NCBI GenBank assembly: GCA_036346205.1
Contig: JARFJB010001673.1
Span: 686,001 to 750,000, forward strand
Reading direction: 5' to 3'
Origin: Vesta saturnalis
Lineage: Eukaryota > Arthropoda > Insecta > Coleoptera > Lampyridae
DNA length: 64,000 nt
The notes beneath the pieces are model-generated. The model ran no database searches and was not told where the DNA came from. It saw only the letters and a program-made list of their open reading frames with translations. A program made the position numbers and the translations under genes. Shown here one piece after another: positions 23,000 to 34,611 of this stretch (positions are counted from its first letter, which is position 1; each line of letters begins with the position of its first letter).

Positions 23000-23695
23000 G
23001 TTTTCACAACAATGGTAACATATCTTTATTCATTACAGGTACAGACTTAATGTCATTCTTTATTATTCTCGCAGCTGCTTCTACAATAAGGATTTTTTGT
23101 GAATATATATCTACGTCTTTGCTCTTCCCATAGTACGGTCTTAATATGACTTCCGCATTTTCTTTCAAAGTTATTACATCCGTCAATCCTCCCGCTCCTG
23201 AGATAATAAATGCTTTCTCTAAAGTGCTCAGTTAACTTGTGTTTCATATGTCTACGATCCTACGCTTATAGATTAGTCCCTTCCAAATATCTCTCCATTA
23301 TATTGATTACATCTTGTACTGTAGGCTGTTCTATATCGTTACTCTCAAAATATCTACAAGTTTTTATAAACCCTTCATGAGTCAATTTGAGGACGTCCTA
23401 TTTTGATCTTTTTTTATCAAACGTGTTTCAGTGTATTCTTGAAGGATTTGTCTTCCTGTACGGAAATTCACGCTACACGACTGATGATACACACAACCAG
23501 CTGCAGGGAGGTCAGATATAAAATACTCTATTTTACCACTTACTACATGTGACCAACTATCAAGCTCACTGCAACATATTTTTATGGACTCGCAGAAATC
23601 TTTTGTTTGAACATTTCTTGCAATGTGGTTACATGTAAAATCTACGAAAGTTCCACAAAACTGACAGTGAGTATTCGGACAATACTGGTCTCCGC
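23000..23695 (-). pseudogene. N-terminal part of an unclassified TE protein (same family as 43440-44430)
   Basis: Reading on the minus strand, a zinc-ligand-like stretch CQFCGTFVDFTCNH leads into SIKICCSELDSWSHVVSGKI and EYFISDLPAAGCVYHQSCSV, then NFRTGRQI. A stop and frameshifts follow, then QPTVQDVINIMERYLEGTNL, HKLTEHFRESI, FIISGAGGLTDVITLKENAE and IVEAAARIIKNDIKSV. I recognise this order from a family of large TE-like proteins in insects, cnidarians and fish. Their C-terminal parts contain a TGCDT-like motif and a Cys-rich tail, which matches 43440-44430. The enzyme function is not established. Confidence 0.55.
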
Positions 23696-23959
23696 TAACA
23701 TGGCTGGTCCTTTTGGCTTAAAAAGTTCTATCAATGTTTGTTATTGGATGATTCAATTTCTTCTTATTAATGAACTTATTTCTACAGATAATAAGAGCTA
23801 TATTGATTGTCTCCAACTGCTACATCATCTCCTTTGCTCTGGCTGAATCGATTTATTGCAGTTGCACCTTTAGCTTGCGGTATTATACTGTTTGTTTCAG
23901 ACGCAACTTTCTTACCTTTCTTACCCTAATTAAACAGTTAAAAGATTCAGTAACACTAA

Positions 23960-24440
23960 AGTAATTCACACAACGCTACTTTTAATAATACACTATAATT
24001 CATTTTTTAAATGTTTACTCTGAAATAATTACCACAACAATAAAAATAAAAACCAGACAAAACCACTTCAAAGCACAACACATACAGCTACAAATCAAAA
24101 CAAATTACTGATAAAAACAAGTGAAAACATAAGCATTAAACAAAACAATACACTACTGCTCATCGGTTTGAAGGTAAAACAGCTGTTATATAATTGTAAA
24201 TAAACAATAACCAAACACTTTTAAATACGTTTGATGTATTAGATACAATAAAAAATGTTAAAATAATTCAATAATTACCTTTTATAACATTTACTAATGA
24301 CTTTTTTTAATCGAACTGCCATCTTGGATTTTAAGTATTTTCCCGGGTTGGGATCGATAGGGATTTTTAGTATGATGAAATTAACACATTTGCGAGTATA
24401 CTGGAATAAAAATTGTGTTGCAATTTTGCCCAGGTCAGGA
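23960..24440. other. AT-rich sequence, nothing recognised
   Basis: No coding or structured feature was recognised between the TE fragment and the mariner left end. Confidence 0.4.
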
Positions 24441-24442
24441 TA

Positions 24443-26462
24443 TACCGGGTGGGCCAATGAAAACTTATAATGGCAATATCTTTTAAACAGAAAGAGATCT
24501 GAAAAAAATAAAAAATACCGTTTCTACAACGACCGGAGGGAATAAAAACGACGTGTCTTTCAACCCCCTTAAGCTTCCCATATGACTTTAAAAGAGTAAG
24601 GGCTGCTCTTAAATGGCACCGGATCTTCAAAAAAAATAATTTAAATTCTTTCTTCCACTCTGTAAGTCATTTTGAAAAATTAAAAATGAACCAGATGAAA
24701 GATGGTACCCCCAATGTTCAGAAACAAAAACACAAAATTACCTAGGTGATTAGAGAGACTTGTTTTTAACAAAATGTGAATCTTTTAATCATTTACTTGT
24801 TAGTGACAGTTATTTATCTTTCGTCTGACTTTTTCGAGTTTTCAAAAATGATTTATAGCGTGGAAGAAAGAATTGAAATTATTTTTCTTTATGGTACTCA
24901 AGAGACGTGCTATTTAAGAACAGCTTTTGCTTTTAATGAAAGACATTTTGGCAGAAACGTCATGTTTATGTTAGAGATTTGGTACGAAAATTCCAAGAAA
25001 CAGGATCTGTTGCAAATAAAAAAAGACAGGGGCCCAGAGTTTTGGACGAAGAGATGCAAGTAGAAGTTCTTGGTCAGGTTGCTGTTAATCCAAATATATC
25101 CACACGACAATTGGCATCAATAACGCGTACATCTCGAACATCTGTCAGAAGAGAATTAAAATGCACAAATTTCACCCGTACAAGACAAAAATTTTACAAG
25201 AACTTGGTGACGATGATCCCGATCGACGAAATCAGTTTTGCGAAACAATGGTGGACAAAATTCAAAGAGAACCGACACTGACTAGAAACATTTGTTTTAG
25301 TGCTGAATGTACATTTTTTTTAAATGGTCATGCAAACAAACAAACTACCGCTACTGGAGTGATGAGAACCCATATCATTTCACATAAGGGCACACCCAGA
25401 ATTCTGAGAAACTTAATGTTTGGGCGGAATACTGGGAGACCGAATAATAGGCGCATTTTTATCGAGGGTAATTTAACCAGCGAGGTATACGTGGAGATGC
25501 TTAATAATTTAATAGAGCCATTAATTGTCCGTGAAATTTTAAATCAAGGGGACTTAGAAAGGAACTTAATTCTTAATGAAGACATTGTGCATTTTCAACA
25601 GGATGGAGCTCCTCCTCATTATGATATTAATACGAGACAGTGGCTGGATAGGGTTTATCCGCGACAGTGGATTGGTAGAACGGGCCCAATTGAGTGGCCA
25701 CCAAGGTCACTCGACCTTACTCCAATGGACTTCTTTCTGAGGGGTTGCTTTAAATTTTTAGTATACAGAACTCAATCAGCTTCCTTGGAAGAATTTCGCC
25801 AGAGGATAATAGAAGCGTGTCAGAATATTACAAGAAACATTTTCCATAACGTTAGACAAGAATTTGAAAGTCGTCTGCACTTCTGTCTAGAACAAAATGG
25901 CCGTCATTTCGAAAAATTATTGTAATTAGTTTCTATAGTGTACTTGTTTTCCTTTAAATAAAAGTTTTCTTGAATTTAAACTAGAATCATTGAATAAATA
26001 TCTCTTAATTTATTCAATGCTAGTATTAGACTCTACCAGTTTTTTCTGAATACCATTAGCATTTTGAATAAGAGGTGCCCCAAGTGGGATATTGCCATTT
26101 AAGATGTTTAAGTCACTGCCGGTGAAGCTTAAGGGGGTTGTGAAGTATGTTTTATTTTTTCATACCTCTCGTTGTTTACAAGATAATAGTCATTGTAACT
26201 TTTCCAAGAATTATCCTCAAATTTGAGGTTAGTTTTTCAGTTAACCCTACTTTTTTATGATCAATAATTAGCATGTTTCATAAGCTTTTCAGAGAGGTAT
26301 CACAAGTGAGGTATTCTGATCTAAGATTTTTAAGGGGGGAGTTGAAAAATACGTCATTTGTATTCCCCCTGACTGTCATAGGAACGGTATTTATTGTTTT
26401 TTTCATGTTTCCTTTTGTTTAAAAAATATTGCCATTGCAAGTTTTCAAAGGCGTACCCCGTA
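24443..26462 (+). mobile_element. Mariner-superfamily element with about 130-bp TIRs
   Basis: The left end TACCGGGTGGGCCAATGAAA is the inverse match of the right end (inverse TACGGGGTACGCCTTTGAAA). Matching continues through ATGGCAATAT-TTTTAAAC, GAAAAAAA, AATACCGTT and CAACCCCCTT. A second, shorter right-end-like block lies at about 26125-26215. The transposase pseudogene (24848-25925) is in the middle. TA flanks the ends. Confidence 0.8.
24848..25925 (+). pseudogene. Mariner-superfamily transposase, nearly full length, frameshifted
   Basis: The start MIYSVEERIEIIFLYGTQET is followed by a frameshift near 24980 to VRKFQETGSVANKKRQGP. A second helix-turn-helix reads ISTRQLASITRTSRTSVRRE. After a frameshift near 25170 the rest is open: MHKFHPYKTKI to GRHFEKLL at the stop. 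The first catalytic position reads CFSAECTFFLNGH, where the family has Asp and this copy has Ala. The second (FQQDGAPPHY) and third (PPRSLDLTPMDFF) are intact, with 36 residues between the two Asp. The protein would bind the TIRs and excise the element; here the frameshifts and the missing Asp make it dead. Confidence 0.85.
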
Positions 26463-26649
26463 TTTTTACTGTACTGTAGTTACATGTGTGTTTTAATTTT
26501 TTAGTTTGTAAATACACCTCGTTTGACTTTTATTACTTATAAAGAGAAAGGTTCTTATAATGGCTGAGTCATAATTTTTTATTGTGTTTCAAAGAAGCTA
26601 CATCTTCTTAGGAGGCGCATGAGAATAGAATAAAATTAATCTGTAAGTA

Positions 26650-26897
26650 ATAAAATACTGATCTGTTTTGGGTTTTTTAATGGTGTATTTTAAATTATAC
26701 AACATAAACGTTTCGATAACACTTACAATTATCTTCGTCAGTAGTAATATCTATTAAAAGATTAAAGATGTTGAAAACAATTTTGTCAATGTTGAAAAAT
26801 TAAAACATAAACATCAGCCTGATATTAATATAACAGGTTGAGAAACGTATAAAGCCAACTATAGAATTAAATTTCAGTAAAGAATAACCAGGTCATA
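26650..26897 (-). repeat. Left inverted terminal repeat of the PLE, with hammerhead-like core
   Basis: Inverse copy of 29562-29752 with one insertion. The hammerhead-like core, read on the minus strand, lies at about 26709-26746, as CTGACGA, a GATAA/TTATC helix and GAAACGTT. Confidence 0.7.
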
Positions 26898-26995
26898 ATA
26901 TTACAAATTGTTACACTGTCTTAAAGATTCTATAACGTTTAAATCTATGGAAATAAATTTTGACATCTCATGTTAACGCCAAAAAGAAAAATTTA

Positions 26996-28631
26996 ATAAA
27001 TTATACAAACAACAACATAATAGACCATCTATTGACTATAAAAAAACAGATATAAACCTTTCCGATAATGTTTTTTCAGGTTACGCTATTGAAGCGCTTT
27101 CTAAAGGAGGAAATTTTGCGATAACGCCAAGAGTAATTCCGTTGGAAGATCGAATATCGAAAATTCCTTTAAATCGTTACCTTTTGATGTTGCTAATGAA
27201 GTTAGATATAATACCGTTAGCATATTACGTAAAACAAAACCTCCAAAGAGCAACCTATCCTTTCGTCAACGACGTGCTTTATTTGATCCTAAACGTAATG
27301 ACAATATAATAATATTAAATTCAGATAAAGGTGATGCAATTGTTATATTAAATATGAACGATTATAACGTTAAAATAGAACAGTTGTTGGAACCAGTGAC
27401 TTATCGTGAAATACCAAAAGATCCAACAAAAAATTATTATCTATTCCTGAAGAAATAAAAAGACACTATCTAACTCTGAAGTTATTCCACCAAAATTATA
27501 TGGTTTACCAAAAACCCATAATCCCAATATTCCTTTAAGGACTATTGTTAGTGGAATTGGTTCTCTTACATATAGTCTTTCAAAACATCTTACATTTTCA
27601 TTACAACCTCGAATAAGTAAAACACCCCATTACATTAAAAATTCTGCCGACTTTGTTGAAAAAATGCATAGTTTCAAAATTGAAGAGGGTGATATAATGG
27701 TCAGTTTTGATGTTGTTCCACTTTTTACAAAATTGCCTCTAAAAGAAACTATTGAATACATTGATCATATTTTTACAAAGGATATAACGATTCTTTTTCA
27801 TCACTGTCTTACTACAACTTATTTTCAGTTGAATAGTAAATTTTATGAACAGATTGAAGGTATAGCAATGGGTAGGGCCCTTAGTTCTGTTATAGCTAAT
27901 TTTTACATGGAAAAATTTGAAACATTAGCGTTACAAAATACACCTAAAAAACCTTCAGTTTGGTATAGATATGTAGATGACACATTTGTTATTTGGAGAC
28001 ATGGAGAAGAAGCACTGCATGAGTTTTTGGTTCTTATAAATGGTGTACATCCTAGTATTCAGTTTACCATGGTGAAGAAACTAATGAAAGTTTACCATTT
28101 CTTGACATGTTAATATCTAAAAATAATAATTTATTATCTTTTAAGGTTTACAGAAAGCCGACACACACAGATAAATACCTTCTTAAATTATCCAACCACC
28201 ACCCACGTCGAAAAAAAAAATTGGTGTAATTAAATCTTTAGTAGGTCGAGCAAAACGAATTTCTAGACGTTACCTTACAGAAAAACCAGTTCTTGATGTT
28301 GGTACTGCTTTTCTTCCTTTTATAGCTAATGTTACACATAGAATTGAAAAATCCTAATTAAATATGGCATTAGGACTATTTTTAAACCTACAAGAAAAAT
28401 TATGATGACCTAAAGATGTTTCAAACCCATTATCATCTTCCGGAGTGCATGTTATCTTGTTCATGTGGAAAAGTATACATTGGAACCACAAAACGTAGCT
28501 TTGATACAAGTTGTAAAGAACATATGAGATTTTGTAGATTAGGTCAACCAGAGAAGTCTGCTGTGGCTGACGATGCCTTAAATATTTTTTTGAGTTCAAC
28601 CATACCAAATTTGTCACTTAAAATATTTTAA
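26996..28631 (+). pseudogene. PLE reverse transcriptase plus GIY-YIG, broken
   Basis: It opens near LNKLYKQQHNRPSIDYK and VFSGYAIEALSKGGNFAITP, then frameshifts to NEVRYNTVSILRKTKPPKSN. The conserved SDKGDAIVILN follows, then YGLPKTHNPNIPLRTIVSGI (about 27500-27558). The clean frame 27664-28113 contains MVSFDVVPLFTKLPLKETIE (first catalytic Asp), GIAMGRALSSVIANFYMEKF and VWYRYVDDTFVIWRHGEEAL (catalytic Asp pair). After a shift come [22 protein letters not shown] and the endonuclease part CSCGKVYIGTTKRSF. The RT fingers, palm and thumb are all recognisable, but several frameshifts and stops kill it. Confidence 0.88.
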
Positions 28632-29561
28632 CCTATAGTATACTGAGTATAATGAAAATCAAATATTTTTTTCACTATTTATTTAACAAGGAAAATTAGT
28701 AAAGTAGTCACTGCTCAATAAAGATAAACAAATCACTTAATTACAACAACTCAAGAGTTCATTGGACGTGTTGGGTACTGTCAATTAACCTAAGGAGCTC
28801 AATTCGAGCATTTATTATAATTATGTTATTTGTTAATTTTTATTACTAATTTTCCTTGTTAAATAAATAATGAATTAAATATTTAAATATCCAATATAAT
28901 AGTGGGAGTAAAAATTATTTTTTTTTTGAAAAAAAAAAATAAAAAAACAAATATAAAAATCGACGTGTCCGAGCTTTATTACCTCTGAAAATAGTTAACT
29001 CGTGAGATAATGGGCAGTTTTCACACTTTATGAACGGACTGTATAAACCTTAATAATTTTAACATACAAGAAGAAAATCTCCGTTTCAATAGGTTTTGGC
29101 ATTTTATAATTAAAAAAAGGCATAATGATACGTCTTGATTATGATTTTAATTTTGACTTTTGGTATGTCTAGGTTTTTTGCTGTTTTTTTCCTAGACCTT
29201 GAAGCAAATGCTTTACCAATTATATGTTAAATTAACACAGCACTATAATTTAAGATAAGTAGTTGAAATTAAGATTAAAATTAAAAATTACAAAAAACGT
29301 TCTGCATTATGCTTTTCATTGTTAATAACACTTGCAATTATTGTTAGATTTAACTGGATTATTTTATTTGATGTCATGTTTATATTTGTGAATGCTTCTA
29401 TCATTTTCCAATTGCAGTTTTCACAACTTTACACTTACATCATAACTTGATTAAATTTTGTTAAATGTGTTTTTTGGCTGACATTTTTTATTGTTAGCCT
29501 TCGCCGTTAGAGGGTATTCTGATTTGTTATCTTTAAGACAGCCTAACAGTATTTAATTTTA

Positions 29562-29752
29562 ATGACCTGGTTATTCTTTACTAAAATTTAATTTAAAAGT
29601 TGGCTTTATACTTTTCTCAAATGTTATATTAATAGCAGGCTGATGTTAGATATTACTACTGACGAAGATAACTGTAAGTGTTATCGAAACGTTTAGATTG
29701 TATAATTTAAAATACACCATTAAAAAACCAAAAAAAGACAAGTATTTTATTA
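29562..29752 (+). repeat. Right inverted terminal repeat of the PLE
   Basis: It begins ATGACCTGGTTATTC and runs to the AAGTATTTTATTA block. It is inversely matched to 26650-26897. Confidence 0.7.
29654..29692 (+). ncRNA. Hammerhead-ribozyme-like core in the right PLE repeat
   Basis: CTGACGA, then A, then the helix pair GATAAC/GTTATC with loop, then GAAACGTT. The fourth-from-last base of CTGANGA is free in hammerheads, so CTGACGA fits. As in the other PLE, one extra base precedes helix II and ACGT follows GAA. Helix I was not established. Confidence 0.45.
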
Positions 29753-29754
29753 TG

Positions 29755-30985
29755 TGTGATAATGGTGAAAGTTTTACATTTTCATAAATCTGTAAGTAAT
29801 GTGAAACGATCTGTGACTTTACAGAAAGGTTGTATACCTAAACCTAAAACTTGTTAACTAACCAAAGCGAAACGTAACTTACCTATAATGAAATTCTTTT
29901 TCGGTACAAGTGGTTAATAGCTGAGCAGAATGCGGACATTTTTAAAATAGTTACAGTAGAAAAAATAGGGTAGGATATAATTATTATTATTATTTAGTAT
30001 TAGTGTCCCCGAACCTTGGAGAATCGAGAATTAACAGAGAACACGACAAGGTACGCATTTCGTCAATCAATCATTGCCACATTAAAACCTAGACCGATTA
30101 TTTGTATTTGTGCCCTAACTAAAATGTAAATAATAAGCTATAAATATATTTTGAATGTAGGGTTAAAATAGCCGACATGAAGTCTAAGAGTTCATCAGAT
30201 TTGCATTTAAAGGTTAATTCTTGGCTTTATGTAGAGCACTTGAAAATATAAAGAGACTTCAAGGCAAAAGAAGAATGGTACACATACGATTTTCATCTCA
30301 CTATTAAAAGACCACTTAGAGAAACGAGAAACAGTGCTTAGCGTTTAAGATAATTTATTATTATTATTTCTAACGTAAATAAATTTTAATTCAGAATGTT
30401 CAAACATATTGATTAACGGTAACCAACAACTATCACAGTACGAGTATTACAGTTCAGGTTAAAAGGATACACACAAACAAACATAAGAATAAATTTGCTG
30501 TTACACCTGTACTGACTTCACAAGTTAGAGTTAGATATTTACTAGACTAACATCATCAAAGTTTCTAAAGTTGAATGTCTTATTTTACGCTTACGTGACT
30601 GAAATGAGCTGTACTATTTTCTCGCCTTTTTTAATATTCTACTTGACTAATTCAAAATATATAAGAAAAAGTTATAATTAGTATACGGTGTAGCGTGCAC
30701 GGTTTGCAAATATTGTTATAAGTGAATTTATTTTCATTTTACATTATACATACACGCTTAAGTTTATATCAGTAAAAAACAGTTGGTATAAAGTACATTG
30801 CTCGTTTTAACTATGCTATAACTAGTATATTATTACGTAGGTAGTGATACATTTGTTAATTATACTCAAACTATAGTCATAGAGGAACTGACATGAATAT
30901 GGGCCCCCGTGTTGTTTATCTCAATCACTTCATTATCATAATTAACAAAAATATATAAATGTTGTATATGTACTTTTAAATGCGT
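29755..30985. other. AT-rich sequence, nothing recognised
   Basis: No coding, RNA or repeat structure was recognised. A short ATT repeat lies near 29980. Confidence 0.4.
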
Positions 30986-30986
30986 A

Positions 30987-31060
30987 ACAAACATAGCGCA
31001 GCTGGATAGCGCGGTACTCTAGCAAAGTACAGGTCGTAGGTTCAAATCCTACTCGAGGTA
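30987..31060 (+). tRNA. tRNA-Ala(AGC)-like, acceptor stem decayed (pseudogene or SINE head)
   Basis: D-arm GCGC/GCGC (30996-30999, 31009-31012), anticodon stem GTACT/AGTAC around loop CTAGCAA (anticodon AGC at 31021-31023), and T-arm GTAGG/CCTAC around TTCAAAT are all perfect. The A and B boxes are good. The acceptor stem is not: ACAAACA against TCGAGGT pairs at only about three of seven positions. Internal promoter elements are intact but a functional tRNA is unlikely. A pseudogene or tRNA-derived SINE head are the alternatives. Confidence 0.55.
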
Positions 31061-31195
31061 AACTTTTTATTTATGTATTTAATAAAATTAATAATAATTT
31101 TTAATTCCATAGAGACATTTTTGTTGTATTTCAACCACAGTAGTTTTTATTAGAAGAAAGTTAAACAAGTGCTAAACTAGGATAGAGGGTAGGAA

Positions 31196-32135
31196 ATATG
31201 GGCCACACCCACAAAAATGAAAAACTTCAAAATAAGCTTACAAATTACCTGTAATATCTCTTATAAACAAAAATCACATACACAAGTGTCTTTTTTACAA
31301 CCGGATCTGTCCACGTGTGCCCATAAATTACACTTTAGGCATTGCACCCAAAATTTTCCACGTGTATCTTCTAAAAATTTCCCAACGCAAAACAAATATA
31401 CAACACCGTTTTTATCAGGATTATTTTGTCCAATTTCTTCCAAATTATTATCACCATCTTCAAGTATAAAATCCTTTTCTATTTCTTGTTCTGAACTGGA
31501 TGTCTCTGGATCAGGATTTTTAATCTTCTTCCTTTCTGTCCCTTGACTTTTTTCTTCTATGAAAAGGTTTTTCTTTGCTTTTCCTTTATTTACGCCATTT
31601 TCTGTTGCATTACTTGACCCAAGTTGGACTTTATAGGGAGAAGACGTTATAATCTGTGATTTAGACGACTTTGGACCACGTGTAAATTCGTGTAACGGCA
31701 GAAACAGGTGAAATATCAGATGGTCTAACAAACGAATTTGATGGGCTGCTGACACTGGGTGGATCTGGATCTTTTGAGCAACCTGGTTGAGGATTTTGTA
31801 TAATGTCGTTTATTGTTTCCAGTCATGTTGTCAGTTTCCAAATGTTTTCATACTTCTACCGAATTTATTTCAGTTTCAGTAAATTTTTTCCTGCATTGTT
31901 CTGCTCTTCAATGAAATCGCATTCATAAAAAGTGGTGTAATATATGTTACACCTCCCTGGGGACCTTAAATTGTTTTCGGTGACCGGCGAAACTTTACAC
32001 TGACATTCTACCTGATTTAACGGCTCGATTGCAGATTTCCACCCGGTAAATAATTCAGAGGAAGCATTGTACACTCACGACCATTGGGTGGTAGATCGCA
32101 CTACGTACTTTCTTAAATAAATATGTGGCCCATAT
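31196..32135 (-). mobile_element. Pogo-like element remnant with short inverted ends
   Basis: ATATGGGCCACA (31196-31207) and its exact inverse (32124-32135) bracket about 0.9 kb. Taken with TA as target duplication, the inverted core is TGGGCCACA. The interior holds the C-terminal portion of a pogo-type transposase on the minus strand. The DDE core is absent. Confidence 0.5.
31261..31755 (-). pseudogene. Pogo-like transposase C-terminal region with PHD-like finger
   Basis: Open for 164 codons. A Lys/Ser-rich linker (KGKAKKNLFIEEKSQGTERK, NPDPETSSSEQEIEKDFI) leads to a Cys-rich end, WVQCLKCNLWAHVDRSGCKK then CVCDFC. Linker plus WVQC-x2-C-x2-W-x-H...C-x-C-x2-C is the usual tail of insect pogo/Tigger-like transposases. 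In those, the DDE domain precedes it; here only a short possible remnant lies upstream. The N-terminal Met region may be in a shifted frame. Confidence 0.6.
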
Positions 32136-32325
32136 TAAATACATGTCCCATATTCGTTCGTCTATATTTATTTACGTAAAGATAACGACACATTTATTGA
32201 TAGCTAGTGTTGACTGTATAATCACTTACATAATGCACGATGTTTGAGCCGACATAATATATACGTAGTATAAAATTGATCACATGTGATACATTTAAGA
32301 TCGATTGTACAGCTGGTTAATCCAC

Positions 32326-32438
32326 GATTACTTTCATTCCCGGATTAAGAAATATTATTGGCCAATTTTTGACAGATTGATGTAATTGACTAGTGTTTAC
32401 ACCAATCATATTTCTTAATCCAGGGATTAAAATAATTC
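32326..32438. repeat. Small palindromic MITE-like element
   Basis: Arms 32326-32363 and 32401-32438 are inverse matches (core GGATTAAGAAATAT-ATTGG) with a 37-bp loop. The arms differ at a few positions. There is no coding capacity. Target duplication is not clear. Confidence 0.6.
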
Positions 32439-32439
32439 T

Positions 32440-33020
32440 GACTTGGTCCACTTTTGTGCAAAATACCCAGAAGCGGTTATGATTCGGTGATTTATCATAG
32501 AAATCTAATTCAAAATCCAGAATGAGAGGTACATATTAACATACTTACCTTTTGGATATTAAATCGTGTAATTACTTTATAGTTGTTACCAAATACAGTT
32601 AGCGTCCACAATAAATGATAATAGCTTTAGAAATTAATTGAAATGTAAACCTGCCCTTAACCCAGATATTCCCAATGACGTATATGTAGTACGCATTAAG
32701 CAAGTAACCGCCTGTCCGCCTCAGGCCGAAAGTAGCGATCTTTTTGCTCATTGTAGTTAGTTTGGTGACAAACTTCATAGCTGATGGTTGACAAATTTAC
32801 TTTTTTGCAACACATTCGAAAGTATGATTTTTGTTCTGTGCTGGTTTTTAGAAGATGCCTGAATACGGGGTCAAGTTTGCAAAGTAAGTTATTTTTACAA
32901 TATTGGCTTTTTACAAAACTCTTGATATATATTTGGTGCTTATATAAATGTTGTAGAATTCGTACAAAATTAATTTTGGTTACAATTTGGTTATAATTTC
33001 TTTTATTTCAAAGCTTAAAA
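32440..33020. other. No gene recognised
   Basis: AT-rich, no recognisable coding sequence or repeat. Confidence 0.35.
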
Positions 33021-33023
33021 GTT

Positions 33024-34610
33024 ACCGTCCTATATGTAGGACATTGGGCACATAAGTGTCTGGTATATTTTTTATATTATGGGGGTTTTCGTTTCATGAA
33101 GCCCTATCAATGGAAGATAATGCCATAGAAGCGGATGTAATAGCATTATTACCACCCAACAATGCATGTGACAATTTTACTGACGAAGACTGAGGAGAAG
33201 AGGATAATTTTGACATCGATAATTTGCCGGCCGCACAAATGTCAACTGAGATTGAAATTGGTCCAAATGGAATTTGGATAATGACTGGGACTCACATGAT
33301 GAGCTTCCCCTTTCCCACATCTAAAACAAAGCTAAGAGTCGAATTGAAAAAAAACTGTGAAAAGAAAAAGTTTACGATTACGTGCGTGAAGACTTGTTAC
33401 TGAATGGTGAGGCTTTTGATGACTTTACCCGAACGTACGCCGGTAGCACTTTTTGGCTTGTTTTTTGATGATAGTTTGTTAGAAAAAGTAACCAGGAAAC
33501 GAATCGGTATGCTTCACAGAAGCGATTTCAAGAAATAAATTCAAATATATTTTATCCAATGTTCACTTTCAGGACAATAATAATTTAGATCAGCCTGACA
33601 AATTTGCTAAGCTCCGTCCGCTCCTGAATAGGAAATTCTTAGGGAATGCATACATTGAAGAAGAACACAGTATAGACGAAGCGATGATACCACACACAGG
33701 CAGACACGGAAGTAAACAATATATCCATGGTAAGCCAATACGTTATGGATACAAGCTATGGGTCCGAACTACTCGTCAAGGTTACATAAATTGGTTTGGA
33801 CCCTACCAGGAGCTGCTACAAATATCAGTGCCATGTATAAAGACCTAGGTGTTGGAACTTGGGTAGTACTTAAATACGCAGATGTACTGAAGGCAAAATG
33901 GAAACATCAAAATTTTCATTTGTTTTTTGACAACTTGTTTACCTCAGTTGTATTGTTGGAAAAGCTTTTGAAAATGGGTTTGTCCGGAACTGGAACCATA
34001 CCAGACCATATTCCAGTCAGTCTCTTACGTGACTCAACGGTAATGAAAAAAGAAACACGTAGAGTTTTTTATTTTATGAAGATACGAAACAACAATATAA
34101 TTTTTATAAAATGGTACGACAATTATGTTCTTACTTTCGGTTCAAACGTAAGTGATATTTATCCTTTGCACTGCGTCAGAAGATACTTTCAAAAACAAAA
34201 AAAGTTCATTCAGGTAGATCAACTACTAAGTTGTAAAATTATATAATAGGAGTATGGGAAGCGTTGATCGCTCGGGTCAGATTATAAGCTATACGCGGGA
34301 AGAAGTAGTACTTTCCGCTTGTAAGTCATTGTGTGGATATGGCGGTGCACAATGCATCGCATATTCATAAACAGTTTGGAGCAAAAATGGACCAATTGTC
34401 ATTTCGGCGAAGTTTTGCATTACTCGTTCAAAATGAAAAACAAATCACTTACCAAAGAGGTCATTTACCATAAAAAAATGTTTCGGAAATACGTTTTGAT
34501 CGATTGGACCATTGGGTAATTGCACAAGAAAAACAAACAGATGTTTTGAAGTGTATCACACAAAATAAATTTATAGTATGTTATATGTCCATTGCCCTAT
34601 ATATGGGACG
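33024..34610 (+). mobile_element. PiggyBac-like element remnant
   Basis: A degraded piggyBac transposase is bracketed by CGTCCTATATGTAGGACATT (33027-33046) and its near-inverse near 34589-34610. The latter, read inverse, is CGTCCCATATATAGGGCAAT. A TTAA is present just left of the left repeat (33015-33018), but no matching TTAA was found at the right end. Confidence 0.65.
33110..34570 (+). pseudogene. PiggyBac transposase, broken
   Basis: The start MEDNAIEADVIALLPPNNAC leads to an acidic N-terminus with a stop near 33190. Frameshifts follow. The catalytic region is recognisable: SIDEAMIPHTGRHGSKQYI (first Asp, near 33670-33726), KPIRYGYKLWV, then, in the clean frame 33758-34246, DLGVGTWVVLKYADVLKAKW and FHLFFDNLFTSVVLLEKL (second Asp). 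After a shift, DMAVHNASHIHKQFGAKMDQ and DRLDHWVIAQEKQTDVLKCI correspond to the C-terminal region. PiggyBac transposases cut and paste at TTAA; this one is inactive. Confidence 0.85.
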
Positions 34611-34611
34611 C

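Larger units (their letters stand above)
26650..29752 (+). mobile_element. Penelope-like element flanked by inverted terminal repeats
   Basis: The left flank (about 26650-26897) is the inverse of the right flank (about 29562-29752). Shared blocks are ATAACCAGGTCAT, AACATCAGCCTGATATTAAT-type, and TTTCGATAACACTTACA. The left arm has about 60 extra bases. Each arm holds a hammerhead-like core. Between them is a degraded plus-strand PLE polyprotein, then a long AT-rich 3' region. Terminal repeats in inverse orientation are a known variant of PLE ends. Confidence 0.8.
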
